Shown piece by piece: positions 1 through 10,283 of a stretch of 64,000 bases of DNA. A program made the translations under genes and the position numbers. Source of the DNA: Chloroflexota bacterium (GTDB lineage: Bacteria > Chloroflexota > UBA6077 > JACCZL01); contig JADLFM010000037.1 in NCBI GenBank assembly GCA_020845495.1, positions 1-64,000 of the forward strand, written 5' to 3'. Every line of letters begins with the position of its first letter. Within the stretch, counting starts at the first letter, position 1. The notes under the pieces are model-generated. The model was given only the letters and a program-made list of their open reading frames with translations, ran no database searches and was not told the DNA's origin.

Positions 1-301
1 ACTCCCCGTAACTCAGCCCGTCAAGCTTCCGCACTCCTCGACTCTACAGAAGCCCCCACGCCGCCGCCCCTCGCTCAGAGCACAAATCCGTCACGACCCC
101 GAATCCCCACGAGTCTGAACTCTTACGTCGCGCGCCGTGGCGTCAGGAAAGGCATCGTCCATCCCGCCGCGAGCCCCTGGTCACCTCGCTCCTAACCGAG
201 GCTACGACAGCGCCCGCACCGCATTCCTACGAGCGTGGCGCCCCGCCGGACGAGCGAGGGCGGGCAGACCTGTGGTCAGCAGGGCTGTCCTGTGCCACTC
301 G
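1..301. other. left-edge region, no gene recognised
   Basis: I find no reading frame with a recognisable product on either strand. The frames that cross this stretch are short or are extensions of frames antisense to the deaminase gene. It lies downstream of that gene and could hold its terminator, but I see no clear hairpin. Confidence 0.4.
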
Positions 302-748
302 TCAGTGGCGGCGATCGAGAACGGCAGCACACTCCTCAGCCAGGACGCCGCACCTGACTTCCGGGGGTGGACCGAACCGGTCGAGCCCGTTCTGGCGCAG
401 GATCGGAAAGGCCGAAGAGTAGCCGCCGGTCTGTCCGCGCGACATCGCCCCGATAACGACCCGCGCAATTCGGGTGACTCGGATCGCCGTCGAGCACATC
501 CAGCAAGGCTCGCCGCTCGCATACATGGTAAGTCCGGACAGATCGTCCGTCCGGAGCGCTTTACAGGCTTCGCGAATCGCCTCGATCTCGGCGTGCGCGG
601 TCGGATCGAACTTGGTATTGACCCGGTTCGAACCCTCCGCAAAGACCGCCCCATCACGCACGAGCACCGAACCGTATGGCTGGTCCCCTCGCTCGACCGC
701 CTCTTCGGCCAGCGCGAGACACGCCCGCATCGCCCCGACGTCGTCCAT
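302..748 (-). CDS. CMP/dCMP-type zinc nucleoside deaminase
   Basis: A 148-residue protein of the cytidine deaminase-like fold (guanine/cytosine/tRNA-adenosine deaminase superfamily). These enzymes remove an exocyclic amine from a base through a zinc-activated water. The zinc signature is complete: H52-A-E54 supplies a ligand and the proton shuttle, and P81-C82-x-x-C85 supplies the two cysteine ligands. The length is full for the family. A GGGAGG ribosome-binding site lies 6 bases before the ATG. It sits downstream of an amidohydrolase and a DapA-like gene on the same strand, so a role in salvage or breakdown of a nitrogenous ring compound fits better than tRNA editing. The exact substrate cannot be read from sequence. 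Confidence 0.88.
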   Translation of the reverse strand: MDDVGAMRACLALAEEAVERGDQPYGSVLVRDGAVFAEGSNRVNTKFDPTAHAEIEAIREACKALRTDDLSGLTMYASGEPCWMCSTAIRVTRIARVVIGAMSRGQTGGYSSAFPILRQNGLDRFGPPPEVRCGVLAEECAAVLDRRH

Positions 749-862
749 GCCCAGCCTCCCTTGCCGCTCGTCTGCGTTCTGGCCTCGGATCGCGCGCTGC
801 TGATCAGCAGGTAGGGCTGCCCCCGGCCGCCTTACCTGTGCGCTGCCCCGACAGTACCGACC

Positions 863-1660
863 TTACCGGTCGAAGCCAAAAACTCGCGCTGCCACGCCGC
901 CGAAGATCGCCGCCCGCTCCCCCTCCGGCCGGTCCGTGAGATAGTCCATCGGCAGCCGCAAGGCGTTCCTGTAACCCTCACGGCCGCTCACCGGGGGGTA
1001 GTCGCTTCCCCACATCATGCGATCAGGCCCGAATGCCTGGTAGGCCAGATCGAGCAGCGGTGGGATCGGCTCGACGAACGGGAACGGCTCCCGCACCGGC
1101 ATGGCACGCGTCGCGAACTCTCCGAGGCCATGGATCTTTATGTGAGCGTTCGGGAAGCGGGCCAGGTCGAAGACCTTCTGTCGCAGTGGGTATGGGCCGC
1201 GCTCGCCGTCCGGCTGATTCACCGAGCCGAGGTGCTCGATCACGATCGGCAGTGACGGTACTTCCTCGAAGATGCGGGCAAAGTCGTCCGATGCGAACGC
1301 CTCCAGGCTTCCGCCGCAACTGACCGGCAGGCCAAGCTCGGCTGCCGAACGCCAGATCGCGAGCGGGTCGTCGCCCGGCGAGCGGGCGTCGGCCGACAGC
1401 CGAACGCCCGCCGCGCCGGCCGCCGCTTCGCGTTCGAGCGCCCGTGCGGCATCGGGTGCAGCCGTGTCGACGACCACGACCGATCGGAGGCGGTCTGGAT
1501 ATCGGCGGGCGCACTCGTTCTGATAGCTGTTGTCAGCCTGCCCACGAATCTGGATCAAGGCGGCGCGCTCGACGCCGTTACGATCCATTTGTGTCAGCAG
1601 CACCTCGACCGGCTCGTACCAGCCCCGGGCGACGTGGCAATGGCTGTCCACGATCTGCAC
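863..1660 (-). CDS. amidohydrolase family (TIM-barrel metal hydrolase)
   Basis: A 265-residue amidohydrolase_2-type protein. The N-terminal metal motif is H7-C-H9 in strand 1, the body contains a conserved EHLG segment, and the C-terminal metal aspartate is in MWGSDYPP. These are hallmarks of the ACMSD/2-pyrone-dicarboxylate lactonase group of hydrolases and decarboxylases. It lies between the deaminase (115 bases downstream) and the DapA-like gene (about 100 bases upstream), all on the minus strand, so the three are probably co-transcribed in a catabolic operon. The substrate is unknown. Family assignment is firm, specificity is not. Confidence 0.85.
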   Translation of the reverse strand: MQIVDSHCHVARGWYEPVEVLLTQMDRNGVERAALIQIRGQADNSYQNECARRYPDRLRSVVVVDTAAPDAARALEREAAAGAAGVRLSADARSPGDDPLAIWRSAAELGLPVSCGGSLEAFASDDFARIFEEVPSLPIVIEHLGSVNQPDGERGPYPLRQKVFDLARFPNAHIKIHGLGEFATRAMPVREPFPFVEPIPPLLDLAYQAFGPDRMMWGSDYPPVSGREGYRNALRLPMDYLTDRPEGERAAIFGGVAARVFGFDR

Positions 1661-1761
1661 GTCACTCTCCCTGGCGCGCAGCGTCGCCAGCCCTTCAACA
1701 TGCTGGTGAGACCGCGCACCTTGACCCGCCTGATTCTAGCCGGCCGCGACGTCGTCGTTGC

Positions 1762-2658
1762 TTACGAGACGGACGTCTCGATGAGGATGCGGTCGAGCTC
1801 ACATCGGCCTACCTCGTCGAGCGCGGCCCCAGGCGCGCGGAGGTGTGCCAATCGGATCAGACCACGCCGTCGGAGCACCTCCTTCATGAATGCCAACCCC
1901 ACGCCCGGCTGAGCACCCAGTACCAGCAGCGGCAGCCAGCGGCGGTAGAGCGCTTCAGCGCGGTCCTCGTCACCGTCACGCATCGCCCCCACGATCTCGA
2001 GGAGCGCCTGGGGGTACGGGAAGCCGGTCATCGCGCCGTCCGCGCCGTGCCGTAGCTCGCCGAGCAGGAACATCGCGCCCATCCCGCCAACTAGCCCGGC
2101 CTCCGGTCCGAGCAAGGCTCGTAATCGAGCGATCTTGGTTGGCGTGGGCGGATCTTCCACTTTCACTCCGCTCCGCGAGCCGCAGGCGGTCACGATCTCG
2201 GCAACCATCTCCGGTGTCAGCATGACACCGGTCTCAGGCGGGTAGTCTTGCACGACCACGGGTAGCCCTTCAGCGGCGATGGCTCGATAGTGCTCGATCA
2301 GCCCGCGGCCAGGCCGCACGAAGGGAGGCGGCGCGACCATCACCCCCCAGGCACCGGCTCTGGCTCCAGCCTGGGCACGCTCGGCGGCGACCCGCGTGCC
2401 CGGGTGACTCGCCGTCACGATAAACGGGCGCCCCTCGGCGCGGCAGACATCGGCGACGGTGCTCATCACCAGGGTACGTTCGGCATCCGAGAGTTTGGCG
2501 GCCTCGGCATTGACGCCCAGCGTGACGACGCCGTCGACGCCACTGGCGAGCGTGCCGCGCACCAGCCTCTGCAAACTCTCGACGTCGACCGCGCCGTCTT
2601 CGTCGAATGGCGTCACGAGGATCGGCCAGACGCCGCCCAATCGTGCGGGCGCATCCAT
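1762..2658 (-). CDS. dihydrodipicolinate synthase (DapA) family aldolase
   Basis: A 298-residue class I aldolase of the DHDPS/N-acetylneuraminate lyase family. The Schiff-base lysine lies in SGVKVEDPP and the tyrosine of the proton relay in VVQDYPPETG. The usual GVNAEAAKLSDAER segment (normally G-T-T-GE) is altered to G-V-N-AE, suggesting a substrate other than aspartate semialdehyde. It is the first gene of the minus-strand group with the amidohydrolase and deaminase. It probably performs a pyruvate- or glyoxylate-linked aldol or dehydration step in a catabolic route rather than lysine synthesis. Confidence 0.87.
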   Translation of the reverse strand: MDAPARLGGVWPILVTPFDEDGAVDVESLQRLVRGTLASGVDGVVTLGVNAEAAKLSDAERTLVMSTVADVCRAEGRPFIVTASHPGTRVAAERAQAGARAGAWGVMVAPPPFVRPGRGLIEHYRAIAAEGLPVVVQDYPPETGVMLTPEMVAEIVTACGSRSGVKVEDPPTPTKIARLRALLGPEAGLVGGMGAMFLLGELRHGADGAMTGFPYPQALLEIVGAMRDGDEDRAEALYRRWLPLLVLGAQPGVGLAFMKEVLRRRGLIRLAHLRAPGAALDEVGRCELDRILIETSVS

Positions 2659-3019
2659 ATATCATCCCTCCCGGCCCGTCCGGCGGGCCAGCCGGTCAGA
2701 GGGTAGCGCGCCGGGCACACCCCGGCCAGGATGTTGCCGCCGAGCCTGGCCTTGACTATGTTCTCGAGGGCGGTGCCCGCGATGGGGAAGGCATGAAACC
2801 TGACGGTCCGGTCGTGACAGGGGGCAGACCGCACGCGTCACACTACGGGGGTCAGGACACCGCCAACATTGAGCCACGACACCGTGCAACCAGAACCCAG
2901 AACCCTGAGCTGGCAGGCGCGCTTCATGCAGACCGTGGTTGACAGTCGAACGTCAGGCTTGCAGGGATGGTTCTGGTACCAGGCGGGTGCAGCGCCGAGC
3001 TCGCTCAGTGGACGAGGAC
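2659..3019. other. intergenic region between divergent genes
   Basis: This stretch separates the DapA-like gene (minus) from the HPt gene (plus) and must carry promoters for both. I could not pick out convincing -35/-10 pairs. Frames through it have no recognisable product. Confidence 0.4.
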
Positions 3020-3460
3020 ATGGGAGAATCGATCGATCCGGGCCGCGCTGACGTGTCACCGAACGTCGACAACGCGCAACCTGTGGACCTGGCGCCTGTG
3101 CTAGACAGGCAGGCCCTCGCGATGCTGCGTGACCCGGACTTCGGCGGCGATCCTGAGTTCCTCGCGGACCTCATCGACGTCTTCTTCGCGGATACGCCGC
3201 CCCGTCTCGAAGCTCTCAGCGCTGCCGTCGCCACCGCCAGCCCAACCGAGCTTGCCAGGGCCGCTCATGCGCTGAAGGGTAGCACCGGCAACCTTGGCAT
3301 CCGCCGCATGCAAGAGCTCTGTGCGGAGATCGAGAGACTTGGCCGTCACGGATCGACGGATGGCGCCGCATCGAAGGTCGCCCGTCTCCGTCGCGAGTAC
3401 GAGACAGCAAGCGCAGCTCTCATCTCGTTCCTGTCACCCGATGTGCCGCCAACCGTCTGA
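3020..3460 (+). CDS. stand-alone HPt (histidine phosphotransfer) protein
   Basis: About 146 residues. The core is a four-helix Hpt domain with the phospho-acceptor histidine H83 in ARAAHALKGSTGNLG, the classical Hpt signature. No kinase, receiver or output domain is attached, so it should shuttle phosphate between a hybrid kinase and a response regulator encoded elsewhere. The frame is open upstream to a TTG at 2939. I choose the ATG at 3020 (a GTG at 3008 is also possible) because the upstream residues are Arg-rich and non-conserved. A GAGG lies close before the ATG. No partner kinase lies nearby. Confidence 0.82.
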   Translation: MGESIDPGRADVSPNVDNAQPVDLAPVLDRQALAMLRDPDFGGDPEFLADLIDVFFADTPPRLEALSAAVATASPTELARAAHALKGSTGNLGIRRMQELCAEIERLGRHGSTDGAASKVARLRREYETASAALISFLSPDVPPTV

Positions 3461-3481
3461 CCGCCCAGATCCGGCCAGGAG

Positions 3482-5491
3482 TCAGGGAGCGGGAGCGGCG
3501 CCGCTCGGCCCCATCGACGATCGCCGCGAGCGCGAGAGCAGCAGCGCCGCCCGGCCAGGTACCGCCACACGTTCCAGATCGACCGGCGCAGCGCCGCTGC
3601 TTGACGCCCCGTTTGGCGTCGTCCAGGTGACCCGCCAGCCAACCGCGTCGTCGATGCCGAGCTTGGCCAGATCTGGTCCGCGCACCCGCATCGTCTGGTC
3701 GGCAAAGTTGGCCAGAAGGAGCCGCTCGTCGGCTCCCTGCCAGCGCCGGATGGCGAGGAGACCGCGTCCGAGCGCTCGGGCACGGGTCATGGCTCGGTCC
3801 TGCACCTGCAAGACAGGATCGTCGCGGCGAAGAGCCAGCAGCGTCCGGTAGAGCGCGTAGACGTCGGCGTTCCGAACGCGTTCGTGCGGGTCGGGGCGCG
3901 AGCGCTCAAATGTGGCGGGTGCCTGGGGATCCGGGATGCGCGCCCGGCGGGCCGGGTCTGCGAACGCCGCGAAGTCCTTGAACTCGTTGCGCCGCCCATC
4001 GGTGACGAGCCGTCCAAGCTCCGCGTTGTGCTGGGTGAAGTACTGGAAAGGCGCTGAGGCAGCGTACTCCTGACCCTGGAAGAGCAGGACCGTCTCCGGC
4101 GCCATCAGCAGCACGGCCGAGGCAACGAGGTAGCGGTCGCGGTCGATTGAGTGGCTGAGCCGCTCGCCGAGCGCACGGTTACCGACCTGGTCGTGATTCT
4201 CGAGGCAAAAGACGAACGCACGAGCCGGCTCGTCGGTGACGCGCGTTCCGCGTGGCTTACCCGAGCGCCGGTCCAACTGCCCCTGGTACAGAAAGCCTTG
4301 CTCGATCGTGGTGGCCACATCGGCCAGCCGGCCGCTGTAGCTGGCGTAGTAGCCTTCATACTCGCCCGTCAGATACGTCCGGATAGCATGGTGGAAGTCG
4401 TCTGCCCAGACACAGTCGAGCCCAAGCCCACCCCGACTAGCCGGGCGGATCTGCTCGACGAGGTTGCGGTGATCCTCTGCGATCACCACCGCCCGCCGGT
4501 CAGGCAGGCTATGGACGGTCTCGGCGATCTCGGCCAGCAGGTGACGGCGCGAGGTATCGACGATGGCATGGGTGGCATCTAGCCGGAGCCCGTCCAGGTG
4601 ATACTCCTCCAACCAGTAGCGCGCGTTCTGAAGCACGAAGTGTCGGACGTGCTGGCTGTTCGAGCCGTCGTAGTTGATCGCGTCGCCCCAGGGCGTGGTG
4701 TGGCGGTCGGTGAAGTAGTCGGCGCTGTAGACCCGCAGGTAGTTCCCGTCCGGCCCGAAGTGGTTGTAGACGACGTCGAGCAGCACGCCAAGCCCCACCT
4801 GATGAGCGGCATCGACGAGCCTGCGCAGCCCTTCCGGGCCGCCGTACGCTGACTCCGGCGCGTACAGGTCGACACCGTCGTAACCCCAGTTGCGCCGACC
4901 GGGGAACTCCGCCACCGGCATCACTTCGAGCGCCGTCACGCCGAGCGCCTTCAACTCGGACAGACTCGGGATGAGCGCCTCGAAGGTGCCCTCAGGCGTC
5001 GAGGTGCCAACGTGAAGCTCGTAGATGACCAGCCCGTCCGGGCCGACACCTGGCCAGCCCTGGTCCTGCCAGCGGTATGCGCTCGGGTCCACGACCTGGG
5101 ACGGTCCGTGCGGCCCCGCCGGCTGACAGCGTGAGGCAGGGTCCGGGAAGCCCTGCCCGCCGTCCAGATGGTAGCGATAGCGGTCGCCGGCGCGGGCGCT
5201 AGCGACCGTCGCGGCGAAGTAACCATCCCGCTCGGACCCGAGTGCGACACGAAGCGGCGTGCCATCCCGCGCGATCTCGACCTCGACGCGCCGCGCGTTT
5301 GGCGCCCATACTCGGAAGCGGGCTCCGCCCTCGACGACGGTGGCTCCCAGGTCCAGGCGCCACGGATTGGCGCGGCGCGCCCGCTCCAGCCGAGCGGCAA
5401 CATCCGCCGCGCCTGGAGTGGATGGACTACTTCGCGGGGTGCTCGAGGGCGTGTTGCCGGCCGGCGAGGGCGTGTCGAGGGAGTCGGTCAT
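3482..5491 (-). CDS. treZ: malto-oligosyltrehalose trehalohydrolase TreZ
   Basis: A 669-residue GH13 enzyme that releases trehalose from maltooligosyl-trehalose. After a Ser/Pro-rich N-terminal tail comes a CBM48-type domain (FRVWAPNARRVEVEI) and the catalytic barrel: DVVYNHFGPDG (region I), GLRLDATHAI with the nucleophile aspartate, VVIAEDHRN with the acid/base glutamate, and LENHDQVGN (region IV). It is the last gene of the treY-malQ-treZ run, and its ATG overlaps the malQ stop by 4 bases (ATGA), indicating translational coupling. With TreX and TreY it completes the trehalose-from-glycogen pathway. Confidence 0.96.
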   Translation of the reverse strand: MTDSLDTPSPAGNTPSSTPRSSPSTPGAADVAARLERARRANPWRLDLGATVVEGGARFRVWAPNARRVEVEIARDGTPLRVALGSERDGYFAATVASARAGDRYRYHLDGGQGFPDPASRCQPAGPHGPSQVVDPSAYRWQDQGWPGVGPDGLVIYELHVGTSTPEGTFEALIPSLSELKALGVTALEVMPVAEFPGRRNWGYDGVDLYAPESAYGGPEGLRRLVDAAHQVGLGVLLDVVYNHFGPDGNYLRVYSADYFTDRHTTPWGDAINYDGSNSQHVRHFVLQNARYWLEEYHLDGLRLDATHAIVDTSRRHLLAEIAETVHSLPDRRAVVIAEDHRNLVEQIRPASRGGLGLDCVWADDFHHAIRTYLTGEYEGYYASYSGRLADVATTIEQGFLYQGQLDRRSGKPRGTRVTDEPARAFVFCLENHDQVGNRALGERLSHSIDRDRYLVASAVLLMAPETVLLFQGQEYAASAPFQYFTQHNAELGRLVTDGRRNEFKDFAAFADPARRARIPDPQAPATFERSRPDPHERVRNADVYALYRTLLALRRDDPVLQVQDRAMTRARALGRGLLAIRRWQGADERLLLANFADQTMRVRGPDLAKLGIDDAVGWRVTWTTPNGASSSGAAPVDLERVAVPGRAALLLSRSRRSSMGPSGAAPAP

Positions 5492-7134
5492 ACTGTCGTA
5501 CTCTCTGGCAGTTCGTCCTCAGCGCTCGGCTGCCATCGCCCATAGGTGGCCGTCAGATCGGCGAGCCAGTCAGATTGATCGGGCTGGAGGGCGTGCTCGG
5601 GGTAGCGCCAGGTCCAGTTGTGCTCGGGCAGGCCAGGCACGTTCATGCGCGCCTCGGAGCCAAGACCGAGCACGTCCTGAAGCGGCACGATCGCCCAGCG
5701 CGCGACGGATCGATACGCCATCCGCACCAGTTCACGGGTGACGTGGTGGACAGGCGCGCCCGGTCCCCAGCCCAGGTAGCGCAAGACGGCCGATCGGGTG
5801 GCGTCGTCGAGGCTGGCGTACCAGCCGGCCGTGGTGTCGTTGTCGTGGGTACCGGTGTAGGTCACGCAGTTCGGCTCGTAATTGTGGGGCAGGTACGGGT
5901 TCTTGCCCTGCGGTATCGTCACCTGCGCGTCGTCGCCGAACGCGAACTGGAGCACCTTCAGACCCGGGAATCCCAGTCGTTCGCGTAGCGCGATAACGTC
6001 CGGCGTGATCTCGCCCAGGTCTTCTACGATCATCGGAATCCGGCCGAGTTCGGCCTCCAACGCGTCGAAGAGGGCCGCGCCCGGGCCGGGCACCCAGCGC
6101 CCATGGATGGCGGTTTCCTCTTCGGCCGGGACCTCCCAATACGCCTGAAAACCTCGGAAATGGTCGAGCCGGACGGTGTCGACAAGTTCCAGGGTCGCGC
6201 GGAAGCGGTCGAGCCACCAGCGGTAGCCGTTGCGAGCGAGGCGGCCCCAGTCGTAGAGAGGATTGCCCCAGCGTTGGCCGGTCTCGCTAAAGGCATCGGG
6301 CGGCACGCCGGCCACGGCTGTCGGGCGGCCCTGGGCGTCCATCAGGAAGAGGTCGCGGTGGACCCAGACGTCCGAGCTATCCAGTGCGACGAAGATCGGA
6401 ATGTCGCCGACGATCAGGATGCCGCGCTCGTTCGCGTAGCGCCGCAACTGGCCCCATTGCTCGAAGAAGATCCACTGGACGAACTGATGAAATCGCACGT
6501 CGTCGGCGAGGGCGCCACGGGCGTCGTCGACAGCGTCCGGATCCCGCAGTGCGAGGCCGCGCTCCCAGTCCATCCAGCCCCGGCCGCCGTTCGCCTCCTT
6601 GATGGACATGAACAGCGCGAAGTCGTCGAGCCACGCGCGGTGGCGCCCGCAGAACGTCTCCAGTTTCGCGCGGTCCTTCGCGGGCGCCCGTCGCTCGAAT
6701 CGTCTGAACGCCATCCGCAGCCGACGCTCCTTGAACGCGGCGGCCTCCTCGAACTGGACCTGATCGGGTGGGAAGTCCGGACCGCGCAGGTCGCCCTCGT
6801 CGAGCCAGCCACGGCCCCACAGTTGATCGAGCGCGATCAACAGCGGGTTGCCCGCGAAGGCCGAGCGCGCGGCGTACGGCGAGTTCCCAAGCCCGACCGG
6901 TCCGAGCGGCATCACCTGCCAGAGCGTCTGCCGGCCGGCTTCGAGGTACTCGACGAAGCGGTAAGCCGCTGCGCCGAGATCCCCCACGCCGTGCGCGCCG
7001 GGCAGCGAAGTCGGATGCAGGAGGATGCCGGCCCGGCGCGGCACCTCGGGTAGGTCGTCAGGTGTGGTGTCAGGCGCGGTGTCGGGCTGAACGTGAGGCG
7101 TGGCCTGCCCAGAGGTGTCGGGCTGGGACGTCAT
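5488..7134 (-). CDS. malQ: 4-alpha-glucanotransferase (amylomaltase) MalQ
   Basis: A 548-residue GH77 enzyme that transfers alpha-1,4-glucan segments between malto-oligosaccharides. Visible motifs are LHPTSLPGAHGVGDLG at the N-terminus, VRLDHFRGF with the nucleophile aspartate, IVEDLG with the acid/base glutamate, and TGTHDNDTT. The first ~30 residues are a Thr/Pro/Asp-rich tail. Its ATG overlaps the treY stop by 4 bases and its stop overlaps the treZ start by 4 bases. Its place inside the trehalose operon suggests it rebuilds short maltodextrins left by TreY/TreZ into chains long enough to serve as substrate again. Confidence 0.96.
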   Translation of the reverse strand: MTSQPDTSGQATPHVQPDTAPDTTPDDLPEVPRRAGILLHPTSLPGAHGVGDLGAAAYRFVEYLEAGRQTLWQVMPLGPVGLGNSPYAARSAFAGNPLLIALDQLWGRGWLDEGDLRGPDFPPDQVQFEEAAAFKERRLRMAFRRFERRAPAKDRAKLETFCGRHRAWLDDFALFMSIKEANGGRGWMDWERGLALRDPDAVDDARGALADDVRFHQFVQWIFFEQWGQLRRYANERGILIVGDIPIFVALDSSDVWVHRDLFLMDAQGRPTAVAGVPPDAFSETGQRWGNPLYDWGRLARNGYRWWLDRFRATLELVDTVRLDHFRGFQAYWEVPAEEETAIHGRWVPGPGAALFDALEAELGRIPMIVEDLGEITPDVIALRERLGFPGLKVLQFAFGDDAQVTIPQGKNPYLPHNYEPNCVTYTGTHDNDTTAGWYASLDDATRSAVLRYLGWGPGAPVHHVTRELVRMAYRSVARWAIVPLQDVLGLGSEARMNVPGLPEHNWTWRYPEHALQPDQSDWLADLTATYGRWQPSAEDELPESTTV

Positions 7135-10100
7135 GGCGTCTCCCGGTGCAACAGAGTGACGGGGAAGCTGGCGAAGAGGCGTGCGAGCGGCAGGGCCGAG
7201 CGGACTCCGTCCGGCGCTCGATCGGGGGGGGCTGCCGTCTCGACGAGGGCGCCCGTGAACAGGTCACGGTAGCGGATGCCCGGCTTATCGGGGAGCAGCA
7301 GATCAGTACCCTCCCAGACGCCGGTTCGGAAGGCGAGCGGGCCGAGCGGTGGTATCCCAACGTCCTCGTCGTTCGACGCTGCCACGTCTGCGAGCAAGCG
7401 CCCGGTGAGGCGCGGGACCGCGACGAGGATCCGCTCGCCACCGGCCGCCCGTGCAAGCTCGCGGGCAAAGGCACAGACATGATCGGCCAACCGCCCCGTG
7501 GCGCCGATCGGGTGATAGGCCCCACGCTTGAACAGGTCTGCGTGCTCGCGCCTGAAACGGAGGGTTCTCCAGGTCAGGTACAGCTTGATCCGTCCATCCT
7601 GCCACTCCTCGACGAGGCTCGTGACGAGTTTTCCGAGGGGTCGAGAGACTGCACTGTCCGGCGGGCGGTCGCTCGCCGCCTGACCAGGCTCCGCGCCGTC
7701 GTCCGGGCCGCTGTGCTCCACAGAGTTTCTGTCCTGTGGTTGCCCGTCCCCATCGGCGACGCCGGCCCGCTCGACTGCCCGCATCAGCGAGCGGAGCATC
7801 CGACCACGTATGCCGTAGTCGACCGGCCGGCGGTTGTCTGGGTCCACGAGGCTGAAGTCCCAGATCTCGTTCCCCTGATACGTGTCCGGGACGCCGGGCA
7901 CGGTGAGCTTGAGCAGGGTCTGCGACAGGCTGTTCACCGCCCCGGCTCGCACCACCAGGGGTCGGAAGCGTGCGAAGTCTTCGAGAAAGACAACGCTCTG
8001 CTTCGGGTCGAGGATCGCGCCCACGAACTCACGGACCGCCTCGTCGTACGCCTCATTGGGGTTGATCCAGCTCGTGTGAACCTTGGCCTCCTTCGTCGCC
8101 TTCGCCATGTACTCCTGAATTCGCTCCACGAAGACACTGCGGCTCTCGCCGCCAAGCGGCCCGAGCGGCCAGGCGCCCAGCAAGATCTGGTAGAGCAAGT
8201 ATTCATCGTTGCGGGATGGCGACGGCGTACCGTTGGCCGGGCGCTTCTTGCCTCGGTTGGAGCGCGCCCAGCGGGCGATAGCCTGACTCCACTCGCGGGG
8301 AAACTCAGACAGGACGGAGATGCGGGCACGGACGTCCTCGCTGCGCTTGGTGTCGTGCGTCGAGGTAGCAACGAGGGTGTGCGGCCAGTTTTGGAGGCGC
8401 TCGGCGTTCAGACGGTGGAACGCGGTGACGGCCACCCCGAACGCATCCGGCTCGCCGCCGACTTCGTTCAGCGAGACGAGGCGGTTATAGATGTAGAACG
8501 CGGTGTCCTCGACCGCCTTGGCCGTCACTGGGCCGGTCGTCTGCTGAAACTTCATCACGAACTGAAGCAGTCGTTCGCGCCCCTCGACGTCGTCCTCATC
8601 GGCCGCCTGGAGCAGAAGGGTATCGTGCAGGAACTGGAAGATCGTCGGCTCGACGGCTGGATTGCGCCGGCGCGCCCAGGCAATGGCGACCTCGATGTGC
8701 GCGCGATCCCGCTCGGCGATCGGCTGGCCCGTAATGTAGGTCCGGTAGACCGGAAAGCAGGCGATGACTTCGCGGACGGCCCGGCGGAGCGCGTGCAGGG
8801 TGAAGTCGCGCGAGCGCCGATTCCGTTCCGAGATCTGGTTCAAGTACGAGGTGAGCACGTTCACCTCGCTCGCCAGGCTGAGCGTCATGACGTTTCGCTT
8901 CGACTCATAGGCGAGCATCTGAAAGTCGATACGCTGGTTGATGAAGCGCTCGTACAGCTCGTCGAAGCGGCGGCGGCTCGCCCCATCGACGAACAGGCTG
9001 CCCACTACGTTCATGAACTCGTAGCCAGTCGTACCGTGAACCGGCCAGTCGTCCGGCAACGTCTCGTCGCTGGCGAGAATCTTCTCGACGACGACATAGA
9101 GCGGTTCGGGCGGCAGCGGCATACCATCAACGGGCATCCCATCAACCACAGCGTCCAGAATGGCCTGGTCTTCCTCACGGCGCTCAGCCTCGACGACGGC
9201 CCGCCAGCGCCGGAGCCGGTGGAAATACTGGGCCGGATCCCAGAGCCCATCCGGATGGTCCACCCGTAGTCCGGCTGCCTTCTTCTGGCGCAACAGCCGA
9301 AAGATGAGCCGGTGGGTGTCGCGGAAGACACGCGGGTTCTCGATCCGGATCGCCGCCAACTCGTTGACGTCAAAGAAGCGACGGTAGTTGATCTCCTCGG
9401 CTGCCACGCGCCAGAAGCTCAGGCGATAGACCTGCTCCTGAAGCAGCGCGTCGAGCGCATCGAAGCTATGCGGATCGCCTGGCTGGCCGTTGAGCGCCGC
9501 AACCTCGGTCTCGATTTCGACGCCAACTTCTGGCGCGACCATGACGAGCGACGACAGACGGCGCTTGATCACTTCCTTCTCGCGGTTGCGCTGGGCTACG
9601 AGCCGTGGATCGGTCGCGTCCCGGTCTGGCAGATAGCTAATGGCCGTGAGAATGCTCTGAAGCTCGAGCAGGTTGTCGTCGTCGGACGGGAGGCGCGCGG
9701 CCAGGCGCCGGCACGGGCCGTCCAGAATCAGCGCATACGTGCGCGGCGCAATCGGTAAGATACGCTCCCAATATTGAAGGAAGAAGAAGCCTTCATCGGG
9801 GACGAAGTGGAGCTTCAGTTCGCCATGCTCGAGGACGCGCCCGTACTGGTCCCCGAGGATCGGGAGTTGGACCTTGTTGTGCAGTTCGGCCTTGAGCGGG
9901 CGCCAGTCGATGTCAAAGTATGGCGCGTACACTGAAGCCGGCCCGTTCTCCAGGACGTCGTTCCACCAGGTGTTCGCGCTGTTCCCGACACCCATGTGAT
10001 TCGGAACGATATCGAGCAGCATCGTCATCTGCTGCTCACGTAACTCGCTGGCGAGGGCGGTCAGGCTGTCCTCTGTCCCGATGGCCGGATTCAGGGCATT

Positions 10101-10283
10101 GTGGTCGGTGACGTCGTAGCCGTGCGTGCTCTCCGGCGCGGCCCGCAGGAACGGTGAGGTGTACAGGTCGGTGATGCCAAGGTCCGCCAGATACGGGACG
10201 ATCCGCCTGGCGTCGCGGAAGGTGAAGCCTCGGTTCAACTGGACCCGGTAGGTGGCGCCCGGGACATGCGCGGCCTCGATCAC
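7131..10283 (-). CDS. treY: malto-oligosyltrehalose synthase TreY
   Basis: About 1050 residues from the chosen start. This GH13 intramolecular transglucosylase turns the reducing-end alpha-1,4 bond of a maltodextrin into the alpha-1,1 bond of trehalose. Motifs: [13 protein letters not shown] near the N-terminus, [29 protein letters not shown] and [16 protein letters not shown]. It is long for the family, with added loops in the C-terminal half. The frame is open upstream to 10415, but those residues are translated tandem repeat. I choose the GTG at 10283 because AAGGAG lies 5 bases before it and conserved sequence begins within 10 residues. That GTG overlaps the TGA of a short leader ORF. Confidence 0.95.
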   Translation of the reverse strand: MIEAAHVPGATYRVQLNRGFTFRDARRIVPYLADLGITDLYTSPFLRAAPESTHGYDVTDHNALNPAIGTEDSLTALASELREQQMTMLLDIVPNHMGVGNSANTWWNDVLENGPASVYAPYFDIDWRPLKAELHNKVQLPILGDQYGRVLEHGELKLHFVPDEGFFFLQYWERILPIAPRTYALILDGPCRRLAARLPSDDDNLLELQSILTAISYLPDRDATDPRLVAQRNREKEVIKRRLSSLVMVAPEVGVEIETEVAALNGQPGDPHSFDALDALLQEQVYRLSFWRVAAEEINYRRFFDVNELAAIRIENPRVFRDTHRLIFRLLRQKKAAGLRVDHPDGLWDPAQYFHRLRRWRAVVEAERREEDQAILDAVVDGMPVDGMPLPPEPLYVVVEKILASDETLPDDWPVHGTTGYEFMNVVGSLFVDGASRRRFDELYERFINQRIDFQMLAYESKRNVMTLSLASEVNVLTSYLNQISERNRRSRDFTLHALRRAVREVIACFPVYRTYITGQPIAERDRAHIEVAIAWARRRNPAVEPTIFQFLHDTLLLQAADEDDVEGRERLLQFVMKFQQTTGPVTAKAVEDTAFYIYNRLVSLNEVGGEPDAFGVAVTAFHRLNAERLQNWPHTLVATSTHDTKRSEDVRARISVLSEFPREWSQAIARWARSNRGKKRPANGTPSPSRNDEYLLYQILLGAWPLGPLGGESRSVFVERIQEYMAKATKEAKVHTSWINPNEAYDEAVREFVGAILDPKQSVVFLEDFARFRPLVVRAGAVNSLSQTLLKLTVPGVPDTYQGNEIWDFSLVDPDNRRPVDYGIRGRMLRSLMRAVERAGVADGDGQPQDRNSVEHSGPDDGAEPGQAASDRPPDSAVSRPLGKLVTSLVEEWQDGRIKLYLTWRTLRFRREHADLFKRGAYHPIGATGRLADHVCAFARELARAAGGERILVAVPRLTGRLLADVAASNDEDVGIPPLGPLAFRTGVWEGTDLLLPDKPGIRYRDLFTGALVETAAPPDRAPDGVRSALPLARLFASFPVTLLHRETP

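Noticed and set aside
615..645. tRNA T-loop-like GGTTCGAACC
   Set aside because: It lies inside the deaminase gene, encoding SNRVN. No acceptor or anticodon stem can be folded around it.
6768..9269. 833-codon open frame on the plus strand
   Set aside because: It is antisense to malQ and treY, both with full catalytic motifs. It is an artefact of high GC codon bias.
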